Of a stretch of DNA of 59,297 nucleotides, positions 42,310 through 51,337 are shown piece after piece. Both the position numbers and the translations under genes were made by a program. The DNA lies in the NCBI GenBank assembly GCA_900549105.1, contig URND01000005.1, positions 1 to 59,297 of the forward strand, in the 5' to 3' direction. The stretch comes from an uncultured Eubacteriales bacterium (GTDB taxonomy: Bacteria; Bacillota; Clostridia; Lachnospirales; Lachnospiraceae). Under the pieces are notes generated by a model. The model worked only from the letters and a program-made list of their open reading frames with translations. It did not search any database and was not told where the DNA came from. Position 1 is the first letter of the stretch; each line of letters begins with the position of its first letter.

Positions 42310-43848
42310 TTACCGAATTAACGCTGCCCGCTCCTTAAAAGATGCTTTTAAATTTGTATATAAAGAGCGGTACAGATGAAAGTATTCGTTATATATTTTC
42401 ACATTTTCTCTGATTGGCTCAATTCTGTCCTTAATCCGAACAATGGCGTCACTGCCTTCAACCACAGAAGAAAAATATCCGCTGCCGACCGCAGCCATAA
42501 TTGCCGCTCCGCAGGCCGGACCTTCCTCCACACCCATTGTGACGATTGAAGCGTCAAAAATATCCGCCTGAATCTGCCGCCACAGCCTGCTTCTGGCGCC
42601 GCCTCCGGATACCCGAATCGTATCAATGGTTTTCCCTGTCTGACGGCATACCTCAATCGTTTCCCTCAGAGAAAAGGCCACGCCCTCCATAACACTCCGG
42701 CACAGTTCCGGCATCGAAGAACTGAGAGACAACCCGAAAAAACAGGCCCTTGCATCCGGATCATTGTTTGGAGCCGAGTCCCCATTAAAATATGGAAGAA
42801 AAAGAACGCCGCCGCTGCCAATCTCCGCCTTTGATGCAATATGGGTTATATAGTCATATATTTCCTTTCCCTGCCTTTCAAACTCCGGCTTTTTGTCCTT
42901 AAATATGACATCCCGCATCCACTTCAATGATGCTCCGGCTGTCAGGGAAAGCCCGAGATAACACCACAAGTCGGAGGTGCCGTGGCAAAGACTCTGTATT
43001 GCCCGTTTGTTATTATCAATAAATGGTTTCCCGCTGCACCCAAAAACAACGGCAGATGTTCCTATAGAAGCACCCATAACATCCTCACGGATGATTCCCG
43101 TGCCGATTCCGTTGGCTATCTGGTCTCCACTTCCTATAATTACGGGAATTCCCGCCTCTAATCCCCATTCCCGGGCAACATCTCTCCTTAATTCGCCAAC
43201 AATTTCCGTCGACTCCAACAATCTGTCCGGGACAAAAGTCCTCGGAATATCCAGCATATCAAATATGTCCCAGGACCATTTTCGATTTGGAACATCCAAA
43301 AGGAAAGATAATGAGGCATCGCCGACTTCTGCTGCCATCTCGCCTGTCATACGAAAGGCCAGATAATCCTTTGGGAACAATATTTTATCTATTCTTTCAT
43401 ATATTTCCGGCTCATGCTTTTTCATCCATAAAAGTTTCGGCGCCCAAAAAGTAGGGAGACATTCATTGGCTGTAATATCTAACGTATTTATCCCTGTCCG
43501 AAACGCCGTCTTTTCAATATCCTTAACTTCATTGGCTGCTCTCTGGTCCATCCATATAATACAATTTCGGAGGACATTTCCATCGGAATCCAGCATAACG
43601 ATTCCCTGCATTTGTCCTGAAAATCCAATGGCCTTTATCTCTGAACCATCGACATTTCCTTTAAGCACAGCCATTTGAACTGCCCTGCCGCAGACTTCCC
43701 ACCAAATCTCCGGGCTCTGCTCTGCAAATCCCGGTTTTGGGGTGATAACATTCTGCTCCGCATATCCCATACTTACAACCTTACCCGTTTCATCGATAAC
43801 AACCGCTTTTATCCCACTCGTGCCAAGGTCGATTCCAAGCCAGTACAT
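42310..43848 (-). CDS. FGGY-family carbohydrate kinase, XylB-like
   Basis: A 512-residue sugar kinase that phosphorylates the terminal hydroxyl of a ketose or polyol. The ATPase-fold motifs are visible: GIDLGTSGIKAVV at the N terminus, GFSGQMQG (xylulokinases have SGQMHG), IIGSGDQIANGIGTG with the catalytic Asp, and RVSGGGARSRLWRQIQAD near residue 425. The His-to-Gln change in the substrate loop suggests a substrate somewhat different from xylulose. E. coli XylB is known to accept 1-deoxy-D-xylulose, which is relevant to the pathway proposed for this block. GGAGG precedes the ATG at 43848. A hairpin separates it from the binding-protein gene. Confidence 0.9.
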   Translation of the reverse strand: MYWLGIDLGTSGIKAVVIDETGKVVSMGYAEQNVITPKPGFAEQSPEIWWEVCGRAVQMAVLKGNVDGSEIKAIGFSGQMQGIVMLDSDGNVLRNCIIWMDQRAANEVKDIEKTAFRTGINTLDITANECLPTFWAPKLLWMKKHEPEIYERIDKILFPKDYLAFRMTGEMAAEVGDASLSFLLDVPNRKWSWDIFDMLDIPRTFVPDRLLESTEIVGELRRDVAREWGLEAGIPVIIGSGDQIANGIGTGIIREDVMGASIGTSAVVFGCSGKPFIDNNKRAIQSLCHGTSDLWCYLGLSLTAGASLKWMRDVIFKDKKPEFERQGKEIYDYITHIASKAEIGSGGVLFLPYFNGDSAPNNDPDARACFFGLSLSSSMPELCRSVMEGVAFSLRETIEVCRQTGKTIDTIRVSGGGARSRLWRQIQADIFDASIVTMGVEEGPACGAAIMAAVGSGYFSSVVEGSDAIVRIKDRIEPIRENVKIYNEYFHLYRSLYTNLKASFKERAALIR

Positions 43849-43885
43849 GATTACTTCCTCCCCCATCCTGTTATTGAAATGAAAA

Positions 43886-43936
43886 AGCCGCAGGAAAATG
43901 TGTATCCGTTAATACGTCCTCATTTCTTGCGGCCTT
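43886..43936 (-). terminator. partial terminator between the binding-protein gene and the kinase gene
   Basis: GCCGCA..GAAATG pairs with CATTTTC.TGCGGC around a 20-base loop. On the minus strand it is followed by TTTTTC. Inside an operon this would lower kinase expression relative to the abundant binding protein and protect the upstream mRNA. Confidence 0.7.
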
Positions 43937-43983
43937 TTATCATTACTCAAAAGCAAAAGTTACTTTTCTTCAATTATAAAATA

Positions 43984-45195
43984 TTATTTTAATAAGGACT
44001 GAATATCATCCGGAAGGTCTTCATCATAAATAATCGGCCATGCTTCTTCAAGGTTCTCTTTTGTTACGCTTACCGGGTCGATAAGAATCATCTTAGGAAC
44101 TTCTTCGCCGACAGCATCCAAAGCGCCTGCATAAATGGAATAATATCCGTCTTTATATGGCTGCTGAGCTCCAATACCTTTTACCATGCCGTCCTCAGCC
44201 ATAAGTCTTGCAACATTATAACCAAGGTCAACACATGTAACTACGAAATCATTTGACAGGCCATTGCCCTGTGCGGAAGAAATAACACCTTCAGCCGGAA
44301 CGTCCCACTGTCCGAATGCACCGTCAATATCCGGATATTTTGCAAAAACAGCATCTGCTAAGGATGCACAGTCGCTGGCATCTGTGTAGAACTCTTCTGT
44401 CGCAATTTCAATATTCGGGAAGTTTGCTTCAATATAATCTCTGAAGCCCTGAGAACGTGCAAGGTTTCCTAAATTTGGTGTTGCCCATGTAAACATGGCA
44501 ATCTGTCCTTCACCGTTCAACTGCTGAGCCAGAATCTTGGCAGCCTCAACACCTGCGCCATAAGTATCTGTTGTAACTAAGCTTGCATAATCATCCGCAT
44601 CCAGATGGGAGTTGATATTATCAAAGAATGCAAATGAAACGCCCTGCTCTGCATAATCTTTAATCTGATCGGTCATTGCTTCTACGTCAATCTGGCAAAG
44701 AATGATGATGTCCGGATTTTTAGCCATAACACTGTCGATGTTTTTGGATAATTCATCGGAATCCCACTGAGCATCTGTTGTAGCGACAATCTCTATACCC
44801 AACTCTTCACAGGCTTTTTCTGCACCGGCAATAACAGCGGCGGAGAAAGATTCACCGGAAGTATGCATACATAATGCTGCAGTTAATCCGGCATCTTTAA
44901 TTTTTGTTACCTGATCATCAGTTACTTTGAAATCGTCCACAGCCGTCGGAGATACATCCTCAAAACGGGATACCCATTCATCCGGCGTAGCCATGTCCGG
45001 AAGCTCAACCTTTGCCTCGCTGGCAGCCTTTGTCTCTTCCTCTGCTGCAGCCTGCGTTTCTTTTACTGTCTCCGTAGCTGCCTCTGTGGCCGCTTTTGTT
45101 TCCTTAGCGCCGCCGCCGCATGCTGTTAAGCTGGATACAGTCATTGCCATAGCCATAGCAATCCCCAATACTGCTTTCATTTTTGTTTTTTTCAT
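43984..45195 (-). CDS. sugar ABC transporter substrate-binding lipoprotein
   Basis: A 403-residue periplasmic-binding-protein-like lipoprotein of the ribose/galactose type (pfam Peripla_BP_4 look). It has a signal peptide with lipobox LTAC (lipidated Cys26), then a Glu/Ala/Thr-rich linker to residue ~65. The two-lobed domain shows TAALCMHTSGESFSAAVIAGAEKAC in part, DIIILCQIDVEAM, FFDNINSHLDADDYA, GAFGQWDVPAEG and YKDGYYSIYAGALDA. It captures the substrate for the permease and ATPase encoded upstream. Length of linker is greater than in E. coli RbsB, as usual in Gram-positives. Confidence 0.92.
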   Translation of the reverse strand: MKKTKMKAVLGIAMAMAMTVSSLTACGGGAKETKAATEAATETVKETQAAAEEETKAASEAKVELPDMATPDEWVSRFEDVSPTAVDDFKVTDDQVTKIKDAGLTAALCMHTSGESFSAAVIAGAEKACEELGIEIVATTDAQWDSDELSKNIDSVMAKNPDIIILCQIDVEAMTDQIKDYAEQGVSFAFFDNINSHLDADDYASLVTTDTYGAGVEAAKILAQQLNGEGQIAMFTWATPNLGNLARSQGFRDYIEANFPNIEIATEEFYTDASDCASLADAVFAKYPDIDGAFGQWDVPAEGVISSAQGNGLSNDFVVTCVDLGYNVARLMAEDGMVKGIGAQQPYKDGYYSIYAGALDAVGEEVPKMILIDPVSVTKENLEEAWPIIYDEDLPDDIQSLLK

Positions 45196-45231
45196 AAGTA
45201 AATCCTCCTTTTTATATGTAATAACATCATG

Positions 45232-46200
45232 TTATTCCTGTTTATTTTTTGCGCTGATAGAACCAAGCGCAGTAGCCGCGATAACTACAATACCGCTGAC
45301 AATATTCTGCTGAGAAGCCGTCATACCTGCAATAACCGTTCCATTGCTAATCATTGCTATAAGCCATGCCCCAACGAAAGTTCCGGCAATCGATGCAACG
45401 CCGCCGGACATCAATGTTCCGCCTAATACAACCGAAGCAATAACATTCATTTCCGCTCCGCTGCCGTAAACATAGTTTGCCGCCTGAAGCCTTGCACAGT
45501 AGAGGACTCCTGCAAAAGCTGACATAACCCCGCTTAAAACCATAACGGATAATTTGATTTTTGAAACACTGATTCCGGTATATTTCGCCGCCTGCTTATT
45601 GCCTCCGACTGCCAGTACCCGGTTTCCGAAAGGCAGTTTTCGCAATAAAACATAAGCAATAATCATAACCAGCAGACACCAGAGAATCATCACCGGAATT
45701 CCAAAAACCTTTCCGTTGCCGAATACCTGGGTAAATGTTCTGTCATAAATCGGAATCGAATTGGAATTTGCCAATTCCATTGATACACCGTTTAAAATTG
45801 TCAGCGTACCAATCGTAATAAGGAACGATGGTAAACCTGTGACAACTAAAATCACCCCATTGATCAGTCCGATTAAAAGACCTGTAGCCAACGCTGCAAT
45901 CAGCCCCATCACCCAATTGCCGCCGGCTCTCATCACAATCGCCGCCACCAAACCGGAAGTTGCAATATTAGCGCCAACCGTCAGATCAATTTCGCCGCAG
46001 CCAATGACAAAGGTCATACCGAAACTCATAATACCTATTGTTGTCATCTGCCTTAAAATATTAATCTGGTTGTTTACAGATAAGAATCCGGCATCGCCTA
46101 ATGTGATTGAAAAAACCAAAAAAGCCACAACAATTGCAATATATACAATAATCTTTTGTAATTCGATTTTCTTTTTTCCCTTACTACTGTTGAATTGCAT
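45232..46200 (-). CDS. sugar ABC transporter permease (RbsC-like)
   Basis: A 322-residue membrane protein of about nine to ten helices. The CUT2-family signatures are visible: MTTIGIMSFGMTFVIGCGEIDLTVG in part, LINGVILVVTGLPSFLITIGTL in part, KYTGISVSKIK, and GGTLMSGGVASIAGTFVGA. The ATG at 46200 has GGAGG 9 bases upstream and lies inside the end of the ATPase gene (17-base overlap), so translation is coupled. Only one permease gene is present, so it should form a homodimer, as RbsC does. Confidence 0.93.
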   Translation of the reverse strand: MQFNSSKGKKKIELQKIIVYIAIVVAFLVFSITLGDAGFLSVNNQINILRQMTTIGIMSFGMTFVIGCGEIDLTVGANIATSGLVAAIVMRAGGNWVMGLIAALATGLLIGLINGVILVVTGLPSFLITIGTLTILNGVSMELANSNSIPIYDRTFTQVFGNGKVFGIPVMILWCLLVMIIAYVLLRKLPFGNRVLAVGGNKQAAKYTGISVSKIKLSVMVLSGVMSAFAGVLYCARLQAANYVYGSGAEMNVIASVVLGGTLMSGGVASIAGTFVGAWLIAMISNGTVIAGMTASQQNIVSGIVVIAATALGSISAKNKQE

Positions 46201-47680
46201 TTTGTAATACCTCCTCTGCTTGAATATCTTCATGCTTTAATTCCTGTATAATCTCTCCGCGCTTTAATATATAAATCCTGTCGCATATAGATAACATTTC
46301 CTGCAATTCAGATGATACAAATACAGCGGCATTTCCTTCATCGGTGAATTTGCGAACAGTAGCTATTAATTCCCGTTTAGCCCCAATGTCGACGCCGGCC
46401 GTAGGTTCATCCAGCAGCAAAATCTTCATGTCGGACCTCAGCCACTTGGAAATAACTATTTTTTGCTGATTTCCTCCGGATAACAAATTGATAATTTTGT
46501 CCACAGAATCCGTCTTAACACTCAATTCGTCAATACTGAATTCCGTCACCTCTTTCATCTTTTTCCGGTCAAGAAATACCCCCTTCTTTACCTTATCCAG
46601 AATCGGCAATGTCAGATTTTGTTCCACCGAATGTATCAACACCAACCCCTGCGTTCTTCTATCCTCCGGAACTAATCCAAAGCCGGCCTTAATCCCATCC
46701 CCAACAGATTTTATCGATACCTCTTTGCCGTCGACTTTAATACTGCCCTTTTTATGCTTTCGAATTCCAAACAGACATTCCAGTATCTCCGTTCTTCCGC
46801 TGCTCAGCAGCCCTGCGAATCCAATGACTTCACCCTTATGAACTTTAAAAGAGACATCCCGTACCAAATCATTGATTTCAAGATTCTCGGCCTCCAGCAA
46901 TGTTTCGCCAAAGGCGTCTTTTTTCGGCGGAATCCATTCAAAGGAGGCTCCCCTTTTGTCTCCCATCATATATCCAACGATTGTCTCCACCGATAAATTA
47001 TCATTTTCCAGTTCCGCACTGATTTTTCCGTTATATAAAATCGTAACTTTATCTGCTATTGTAAGTATCTCATTCATTCGATGCGAAATATAAACGATAG
47101 CCACGCCGAGTTTTTTTAGATTATTTACAATTTCAAAAAGTCGTTTTACTTCATTTGCAGAGAGAGCTGCCGTCGGCTCATCCATGACAAGTATCTTCGC
47201 ATCGCTGGATAAAGCTTTGACAATTTCAACCATCTGCTTTTCACCAACCGTAAGGTCCCCTACGGTTGTATCCGGGTCAATATCCACCCCCAAACGCTCC
47301 AGCAGTTCAACAGCTTTTTTACGCATTTCTTTTCGGTCAACAAAATATTTTTTATTCAGAATTTCGTTGTTCAAAAAGATATTTTCTGTTACTGTCAATG
47401 TGGAAACACTGCTCATTTCCTGAAAAATCATGGATATTCCCTGTTTAAAGGCATCCTGATAATTCGAAAAAGATACTTCCTTCCCATTCAAAACAATGGT
47501 TCCGCTATCCTTGGTATATACCCCTGTCAATATTTTCATCAGCGTACTTTTACCAGCGCCATTTCCACCGACTAAAGCGTTCACCTGTCCGGGATAAATT
47601 TCAAAATCCACATTTTTCAGCACTTCTACCCCGGAAAAGCTTTTACATATGTTGTTCAGTTTTATAACAGGTTCTCCCAT
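46184..47680 (-). CDS. sugar ABC transporter ATP-binding protein (RbsA/MglA-like)
   Basis: A 498-residue protein with two fused ABC domains, as typical for CUT2 importers. First domain: Walker A GGNGAGKST, signature LTVGEKQMVEI, Walker B ILVMDEPTAAL. Second domain: GLLSSGRTEILE instead of a canonical Walker A, signature LSGGNQQKIVISKWL, Walker B ILLLDEPTAGVDIGAK. The degenerate second P-loop is normal in this family. GGAGG precedes the ATG at 47680. It follows the activase gene by 16 bases, so transporter genes are part of the glycyl-radical-enzyme operon. Confidence 0.94.
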   Translation of the reverse strand: MGEPVIKLNNICKSFSGVEVLKNVDFEIYPGQVNALVGGNGAGKSTLMKILTGVYTKDSGTIVLNGKEVSFSNYQDAFKQGISMIFQEMSSVSTLTVTENIFLNNEILNKKYFVDRKEMRKKAVELLERLGVDIDPDTTVGDLTVGEKQMVEIVKALSSDAKILVMDEPTAALSANEVKRLFEIVNNLKKLGVAIVYISHRMNEILTIADKVTILYNGKISAELENDNLSVETIVGYMMGDKRGASFEWIPPKKDAFGETLLEAENLEINDLVRDVSFKVHKGEVIGFAGLLSSGRTEILECLFGIRKHKKGSIKVDGKEVSIKSVGDGIKAGFGLVPEDRRTQGLVLIHSVEQNLTLPILDKVKKGVFLDRKKMKEVTEFSIDELSVKTDSVDKIINLLSGGNQQKIVISKWLRSDMKILLLDEPTAGVDIGAKRELIATVRKFTDEGNAAVFVSSELQEMLSICDRIYILKRGEIIQELKHEDIQAEEVLQNAIQQ

Positions 47681-47696
47681 ATTTCCTCCAATCCAT

Positions 47697-48596
47697 TTAT
47701 CCACCTATCAGACATTTAATTCCGTTTGCTCTGATGAATTCCGCATAAGGAATCACCGCATCCCTTTCAAGAGCTTTTTCTTCCTTAAACGCATATGGCT
47801 TATTTAATGACTTGTACTTATAACTTCCCATTTGATGGAACGGCAATAAATCTATCTGTTTAACCCCATTCTCCAAAGCGACATTCACAACCTTCTTTAT
47901 AAATTCCTTAGAATAATTAAAACCAGGAATAATCGGACACCGGATACGCACCAGTTTTCCTTTTGCACAGAGTTTTGACAGATTCTGAAGGACAAGCTGT
48001 AATGGCTCTCTGGATATTTTTTTGAAGTCCGCGTCTTCCAATGTCTTTATATCAAAGAGAACTTCATCGATATATTCCACAGCATGCCATAACTGTTCCC
48101 ACGGCACGGCCCCCGCCGTCTCTATCGCCGTATTGATATACTCCAGCCGGCATCTCCTGCTGCATTCTCTGACAAAATCCGCCTGCAGAGCGGCTTCTCC
48201 CCCTGAAAAAGTAACGCCGCCTTTGGATCTGACAAAATAATTTCTTTCTTTTAATATTTCTGTCATAACCTCATCCACTGACATTTCTTTTCCATATAAT
48301 ATTCTGGCATCACTGTAACAAGCATTCACGCATCGGCCGCAGTTCCGGCATAAACTGTAATCCATACATACTTCTCTGCCATCTATATAGATAGCCTGCT
48401 GCGGACACTGAGTTAAACACCTGCCGCAGTTCACACATTTATTTTTATTAAATGCGAGCTGTGGGTTATATCTCTGAGATTCCGGGTTGCTGCACCACAA
48501 ACATCTCAGATTACATCCCTTCATAAAAACCATGATGCGTATTCCATTACCATCCGTATAATGATATCGCTCAATATTTAAAATATTGCCTTTCAT
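47697..48596 (-). CDS. glycyl-radical enzyme activase
   Basis: A 299-residue radical SAM protein that makes the glycyl radical on the enzyme encoded just upstream. Radical SAM cluster Cys28, Cys32 and Cys35 in GCNLRCLWC. An inserted two-cluster ferredoxin domain (residues about 52-100) has CVNCGRCLTQC and CRNCGRCVNAC. The SAM-binding region has GGVTFSGGEAAL. The ferredoxin insert is found in activases of dehydratase/lyase-type enzymes (glycerol, choline, hydroxyproline) and absent from PflA. This supports a non-PFL function for the partner. Gap of 17 bases to the enzyme gene. Confidence 0.95.
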   Translation of the reverse strand: MKGNILNIERYHYTDGNGIRIMVFMKGCNLRCLWCSNPESQRYNPQLAFNKNKCVNCGRCLTQCPQQAIYIDGREVCMDYSLCRNCGRCVNACYSDARILYGKEMSVDEVMTEILKERNYFVRSKGGVTFSGGEAALQADFVRECSRRCRLEYINTAIETAGAVPWEQLWHAVEYIDEVLFDIKTLEDADFKKISREPLQLVLQNLSKLCAKGKLVRIRCPIIPGFNYSKEFIKKVVNVALENGVKQIDLLPFHQMGSYKYKSLNKPYAFKEEKALERDAVIPYAEFIRANGIKCLIGG

Positions 48597-48613
48597 AAAT
48601 TTTCAATTCCTCG

Positions 48614-51091
48614 TCATACTTTGTGAATTGTCCGATTTATAATATCATCCTGCAAATCCGAATCAATGGCCGTAAACAACGCGCTGTATCCGGCCACCCG
48701 GACAAGCAGATCGCTGTATCCCTCCGGATGGATTTTTGCATCCTGCAGTACCTCTGAGTCCACCATATTAAACTGAATATGCTGTCCCTTGAAATCTCCC
48801 AGATAGGTCCGCATCATATCTATAAACCGTTCCCGGCTTTCCGGGCTGTCAACTGTTTTCGGGTCCACCCGCATATTGTAGAGTGTTCCTCCCGATAATA
48901 AAATGTTTGGCAGCTTTCCAACAGACTTCAATGCTGCCGTAGGTCCGTTGACATCGCTTCCATGCATTGGTGAAGTTGTATCCGCCAAAGCCTCTCCGGC
49001 TTTTCTGCCATCCGGAGTCGCTCCAACAATCTTTCCGAGAGGAACATTTGAGGATACCGTATTACACGAAGGAACCCAGGTACATCCAATCGGGCCCCTT
49101 CCATATCGGGTCGTATGATATTTTTCTTCTTCCGCAAAAATATCGTACAAATATTTTGCCATAATATCATCAACATAATCGTCATCATTGCCGTACTTCG
49201 GAGCTTTCAGACACATATGCCGAATTTCTTCACCGGTAGGCGATGTCGTCATATCTTCAAAATCTGTATTAAGCGCATGCAGTAAATCTTCGCCGCTGAG
49301 AAGCTTGTCATCAAAAACTAATTTCTTGATTGCCGCAAGGGAATTTCCCGTGTTGGCAATGCCCATATAAAGCGGTCCGCAGAAGTCATAGACAGCGCCG
49401 CCTTCTTTCACTGTTTTGCCCCGCTCGATACAGTCGTCAATCAGCATAGACATATATGGGTCGCTGATTCCCTCTTCCGATGCCAAATCCAAAGAGTTAT
49501 CATAAATAACATGCATACGGATGTAGTATCTCATCTGATCCATAAAGGCATCATACAATTCATCATAGGTTTTAAAGGTCGCCAAAGTCCCCTTACCTCT
49601 ATGGAGACACCGCCCGGTTCTCGGGTCCACACCGTCATTCAGTGTCATTTCAAGTGCTTTCGTAATATTGATAAAAGCAGCGCCGTCCGGCCGATTGCTT
49701 TGTTTGCCTTCAATTAAAGGTTCGCCGCAGCCCACATTGGCATAATCATAGGCATCTTCCAGTCTCACACCCCGGTTAACCAGTCCAAGAACATAATTTT
49801 CATCACTGTAATATGCCGGCTGGCCTCCTCCGAGCTTCTGTACATCCAAAACCGCATTCATAAAACGATTACTGCATTTATCATGATATCTTGCCGATAA
49901 CGGATTATTTAACTGCATCATCGCCTGACATTCCAGAATCAGATATGTCATTTCATTAACCGCATCGCGCCCATACCGGTCCTGGCCGCCAATTGTCATA
50001 TTCTGTGCAACGACATAGCCGCGGAAAGATGATGTGCTGCTCCAGTCCAACACTCTGGTTACCTGGAATAATTTCAGCATAAAATTCGAAAACAGCTCTT
50101 TAATATCATCCTCTGTCCAACCGTCTTTTAAAGCCGACTTATAATATGGATAAAGCTTCTGGTCCATGCGCCCGTAGGAAAATGCACTTCCGTTTCCTTC
50201 AATGTTAAGAACCAAATTGGTAAAATACATGGACTGTATTGCCTCATGAATATCTCTGGCCGGCTCCATCGGTACGCGCCGACACACATCACTGATTTTT
50301 AAAAGTTCTTCTTTTCGCTGACTGTCCGTTTCCTTCGCAGCCAACTCCGCCGCCAGTTCGGCATATCTTTCCGCAAACATTTTTACACTGTCGCAGTTAA
50401 TCAGAACCGACTGCAAAAACGGCAGTTTCTTTAAATCCTCTGTGACGGCCAAATCCAGTTTTTCAATCGCCTTCTCCGCTCTCCTGCGGACATTTGCCAT
50501 ACCTTCATCCAAAATCCGTTTCAGGTTGACAATAACATGTCCTTCTGCACAAATAACCAGATAATCCGTATCTATCATGCCGATTTGGAAAGCATCCCAT
50601 GCATCTTTCGGAATTCTTGCATATACCTGGTCTTTATGGGTTTTTCCCTTCCAAAATGGCGCTATCTCCCGTATAACCTTTTCATCCTCTGGACTGATTA
50701 AAAACTTATCCCCCGGCCGGTCTTCAAACCGAAATGGCTCCCCATCCAATTCTTTTATGAACCAGTCAATTCCATAATCCGGATAAACCTGTGCACACCG
50801 GTCATATGGCGCTATCTCGCCGACAATAAGTTCCCCATCGTTGATTCGTATCGGCAAATCTTCGAGAGTTTTTCTCAAAGCCATGGCCCGGCGCAGCGGC
50901 ACGGGATACCCTTCTGTTTCCATATAACTTTCAGTGACAGCTTTCGCCCTCGACGAGTCAATTCGAGGTGTTGACGCAAATACTTTTTTTCTCAGATTTT
51001 CAAGTCTGACACTTCGGTAAATCTCCTTACCTTCAAATATTGCACCTGTATTTATCGCATCTTCCGAATGCAAATTTGCGTAATGAATCAT
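48614..51091 (-). CDS. glycyl-radical enzyme of the dehydratase/lyase group, substrate unknown
   Basis: An 825-residue enzyme. Active-site Cys455 and Glu457 lie in ANVGCGEPL, the Cys-x-Glu arrangement of glycerol/diol dehydratase, choline lyase and related eliminases. PFL has Cys-Cys instead. Most relatives have GCVE, so the Gly at 456 is a variation. The radical glycine is Gly801 in RVAGYSALF. The N-terminal PFL barrel domain starts with RLENLRKKV and has PDYGIDWF and IEGNGSAFSYGRMDQ. AAGGAG precedes the ATG. It is first in an operon with activase, sugar ABC transporter and FGGY kinase, controlled by a strong promoter plus operator. The likely reaction is radical removal of water from a polyol or sugar derivative (inference). 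Confidence 0.9.
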   Translation of the reverse strand: MIHYANLHSEDAINTGAIFEGKEIYRSVRLENLRKKVFASTPRIDSSRAKAVTESYMETEGYPVPLRRAMALRKTLEDLPIRINDGELIVGEIAPYDRCAQVYPDYGIDWFIKELDGEPFRFEDRPGDKFLISPEDEKVIREIAPFWKGKTHKDQVYARIPKDAWDAFQIGMIDTDYLVICAEGHVIVNLKRILDEGMANVRRRAEKAIEKLDLAVTEDLKKLPFLQSVLINCDSVKMFAERYAELAAELAAKETDSQRKEELLKISDVCRRVPMEPARDIHEAIQSMYFTNLVLNIEGNGSAFSYGRMDQKLYPYYKSALKDGWTEDDIKELFSNFMLKLFQVTRVLDWSSTSSFRGYVVAQNMTIGGQDRYGRDAVNEMTYLILECQAMMQLNNPLSARYHDKCSNRFMNAVLDVQKLGGGQPAYYSDENYVLGLVNRGVRLEDAYDYANVGCGEPLIEGKQSNRPDGAAFINITKALEMTLNDGVDPRTGRCLHRGKGTLATFKTYDELYDAFMDQMRYYIRMHVIYDNSLDLASEEGISDPYMSMLIDDCIERGKTVKEGGAVYDFCGPLYMGIANTGNSLAAIKKLVFDDKLLSGEDLLHALNTDFEDMTTSPTGEEIRHMCLKAPKYGNDDDYVDDIMAKYLYDIFAEEEKYHTTRYGRGPIGCTWVPSCNTVSSNVPLGKIVGATPDGRKAGEALADTTSPMHGSDVNGPTAALKSVGKLPNILLSGGTLYNMRVDPKTVDSPESRERFIDMMRTYLGDFKGQHIQFNMVDSEVLQDAKIHPEGYSDLLVRVAGYSALFTAIDSDLQDDIINRTIHKV

Positions 51092-51111
51092 AAGCTTCTC
51101 CTTTCCCCCTT

Positions 51112-51177
51112 ATATATCTTACCGCGCGCAGCCTGTCGCAGTGCGCCCATGCGGAGCATCTGACATACGGGATACCC
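51112..51177. repeat. dispersed GC-rich repeat, copy A, in the leader of the glycyl-radical enzyme gene
   Basis: About 66 bases that recur, with roughly ten differences, at 56794-56858. Identical core: GCGCCCATGCG, then AGCATCTGACATACGGGATA and CCC. Read on the minus strand, it contains an ATGC-TCC-GCAT hairpin and other GC-rich pairings. It lies between the transcription start and the ATG of the gene, so it will be part of the mRNA leader. Confidence 0.75.
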
Positions 51178-51200
51178 GGATGGGTACAAAATCCGTTCTT

Positions 51201-51263
51201 GACATTTGTTATAACATTTGTTTTTGTACTGCTAATTATACATCATTCCTTTATAGTTGTCAA
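51201..51263 (-). promoter_or_regulatory. promoter and operator of the glycyl-radical enzyme operon
   Basis: On the minus strand: -35 TTGACA (51258-51263), 17-base spacer, -10 TATAAT (51235-51240), both perfect consensus. Transcription should start near 51228. The operator motif, GACATTTGTTATAACATTTG on the plus strand (51201-51220), lies just downstream of the start, where a bound repressor acts as a roadblock. The motif is shared with the E1 promoter. Confidence 0.85.
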
Positions 51264-51337
51264 CAATATTAACAAAAAATGGCGAATTTCAAAATCAAAA
51301 TCCGCCATTTTTATAAATTATCACTAAAATGAATTAA

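Noticed and set aside
48614..51091. Pyruvate formate-lyase
   Set aside because: The active site has Cys-x-Glu rather than the Cys-Cys pair of PFL, and the activase has the ferredoxin insert absent from PflA.
51112..51200. Riboswitch in the leader of the glycyl-radical operon
   Set aside because: The structured part recurs behind ptsG in a terminator, so a mobile repeat is a better explanation than a ligand-sensing aptamer.
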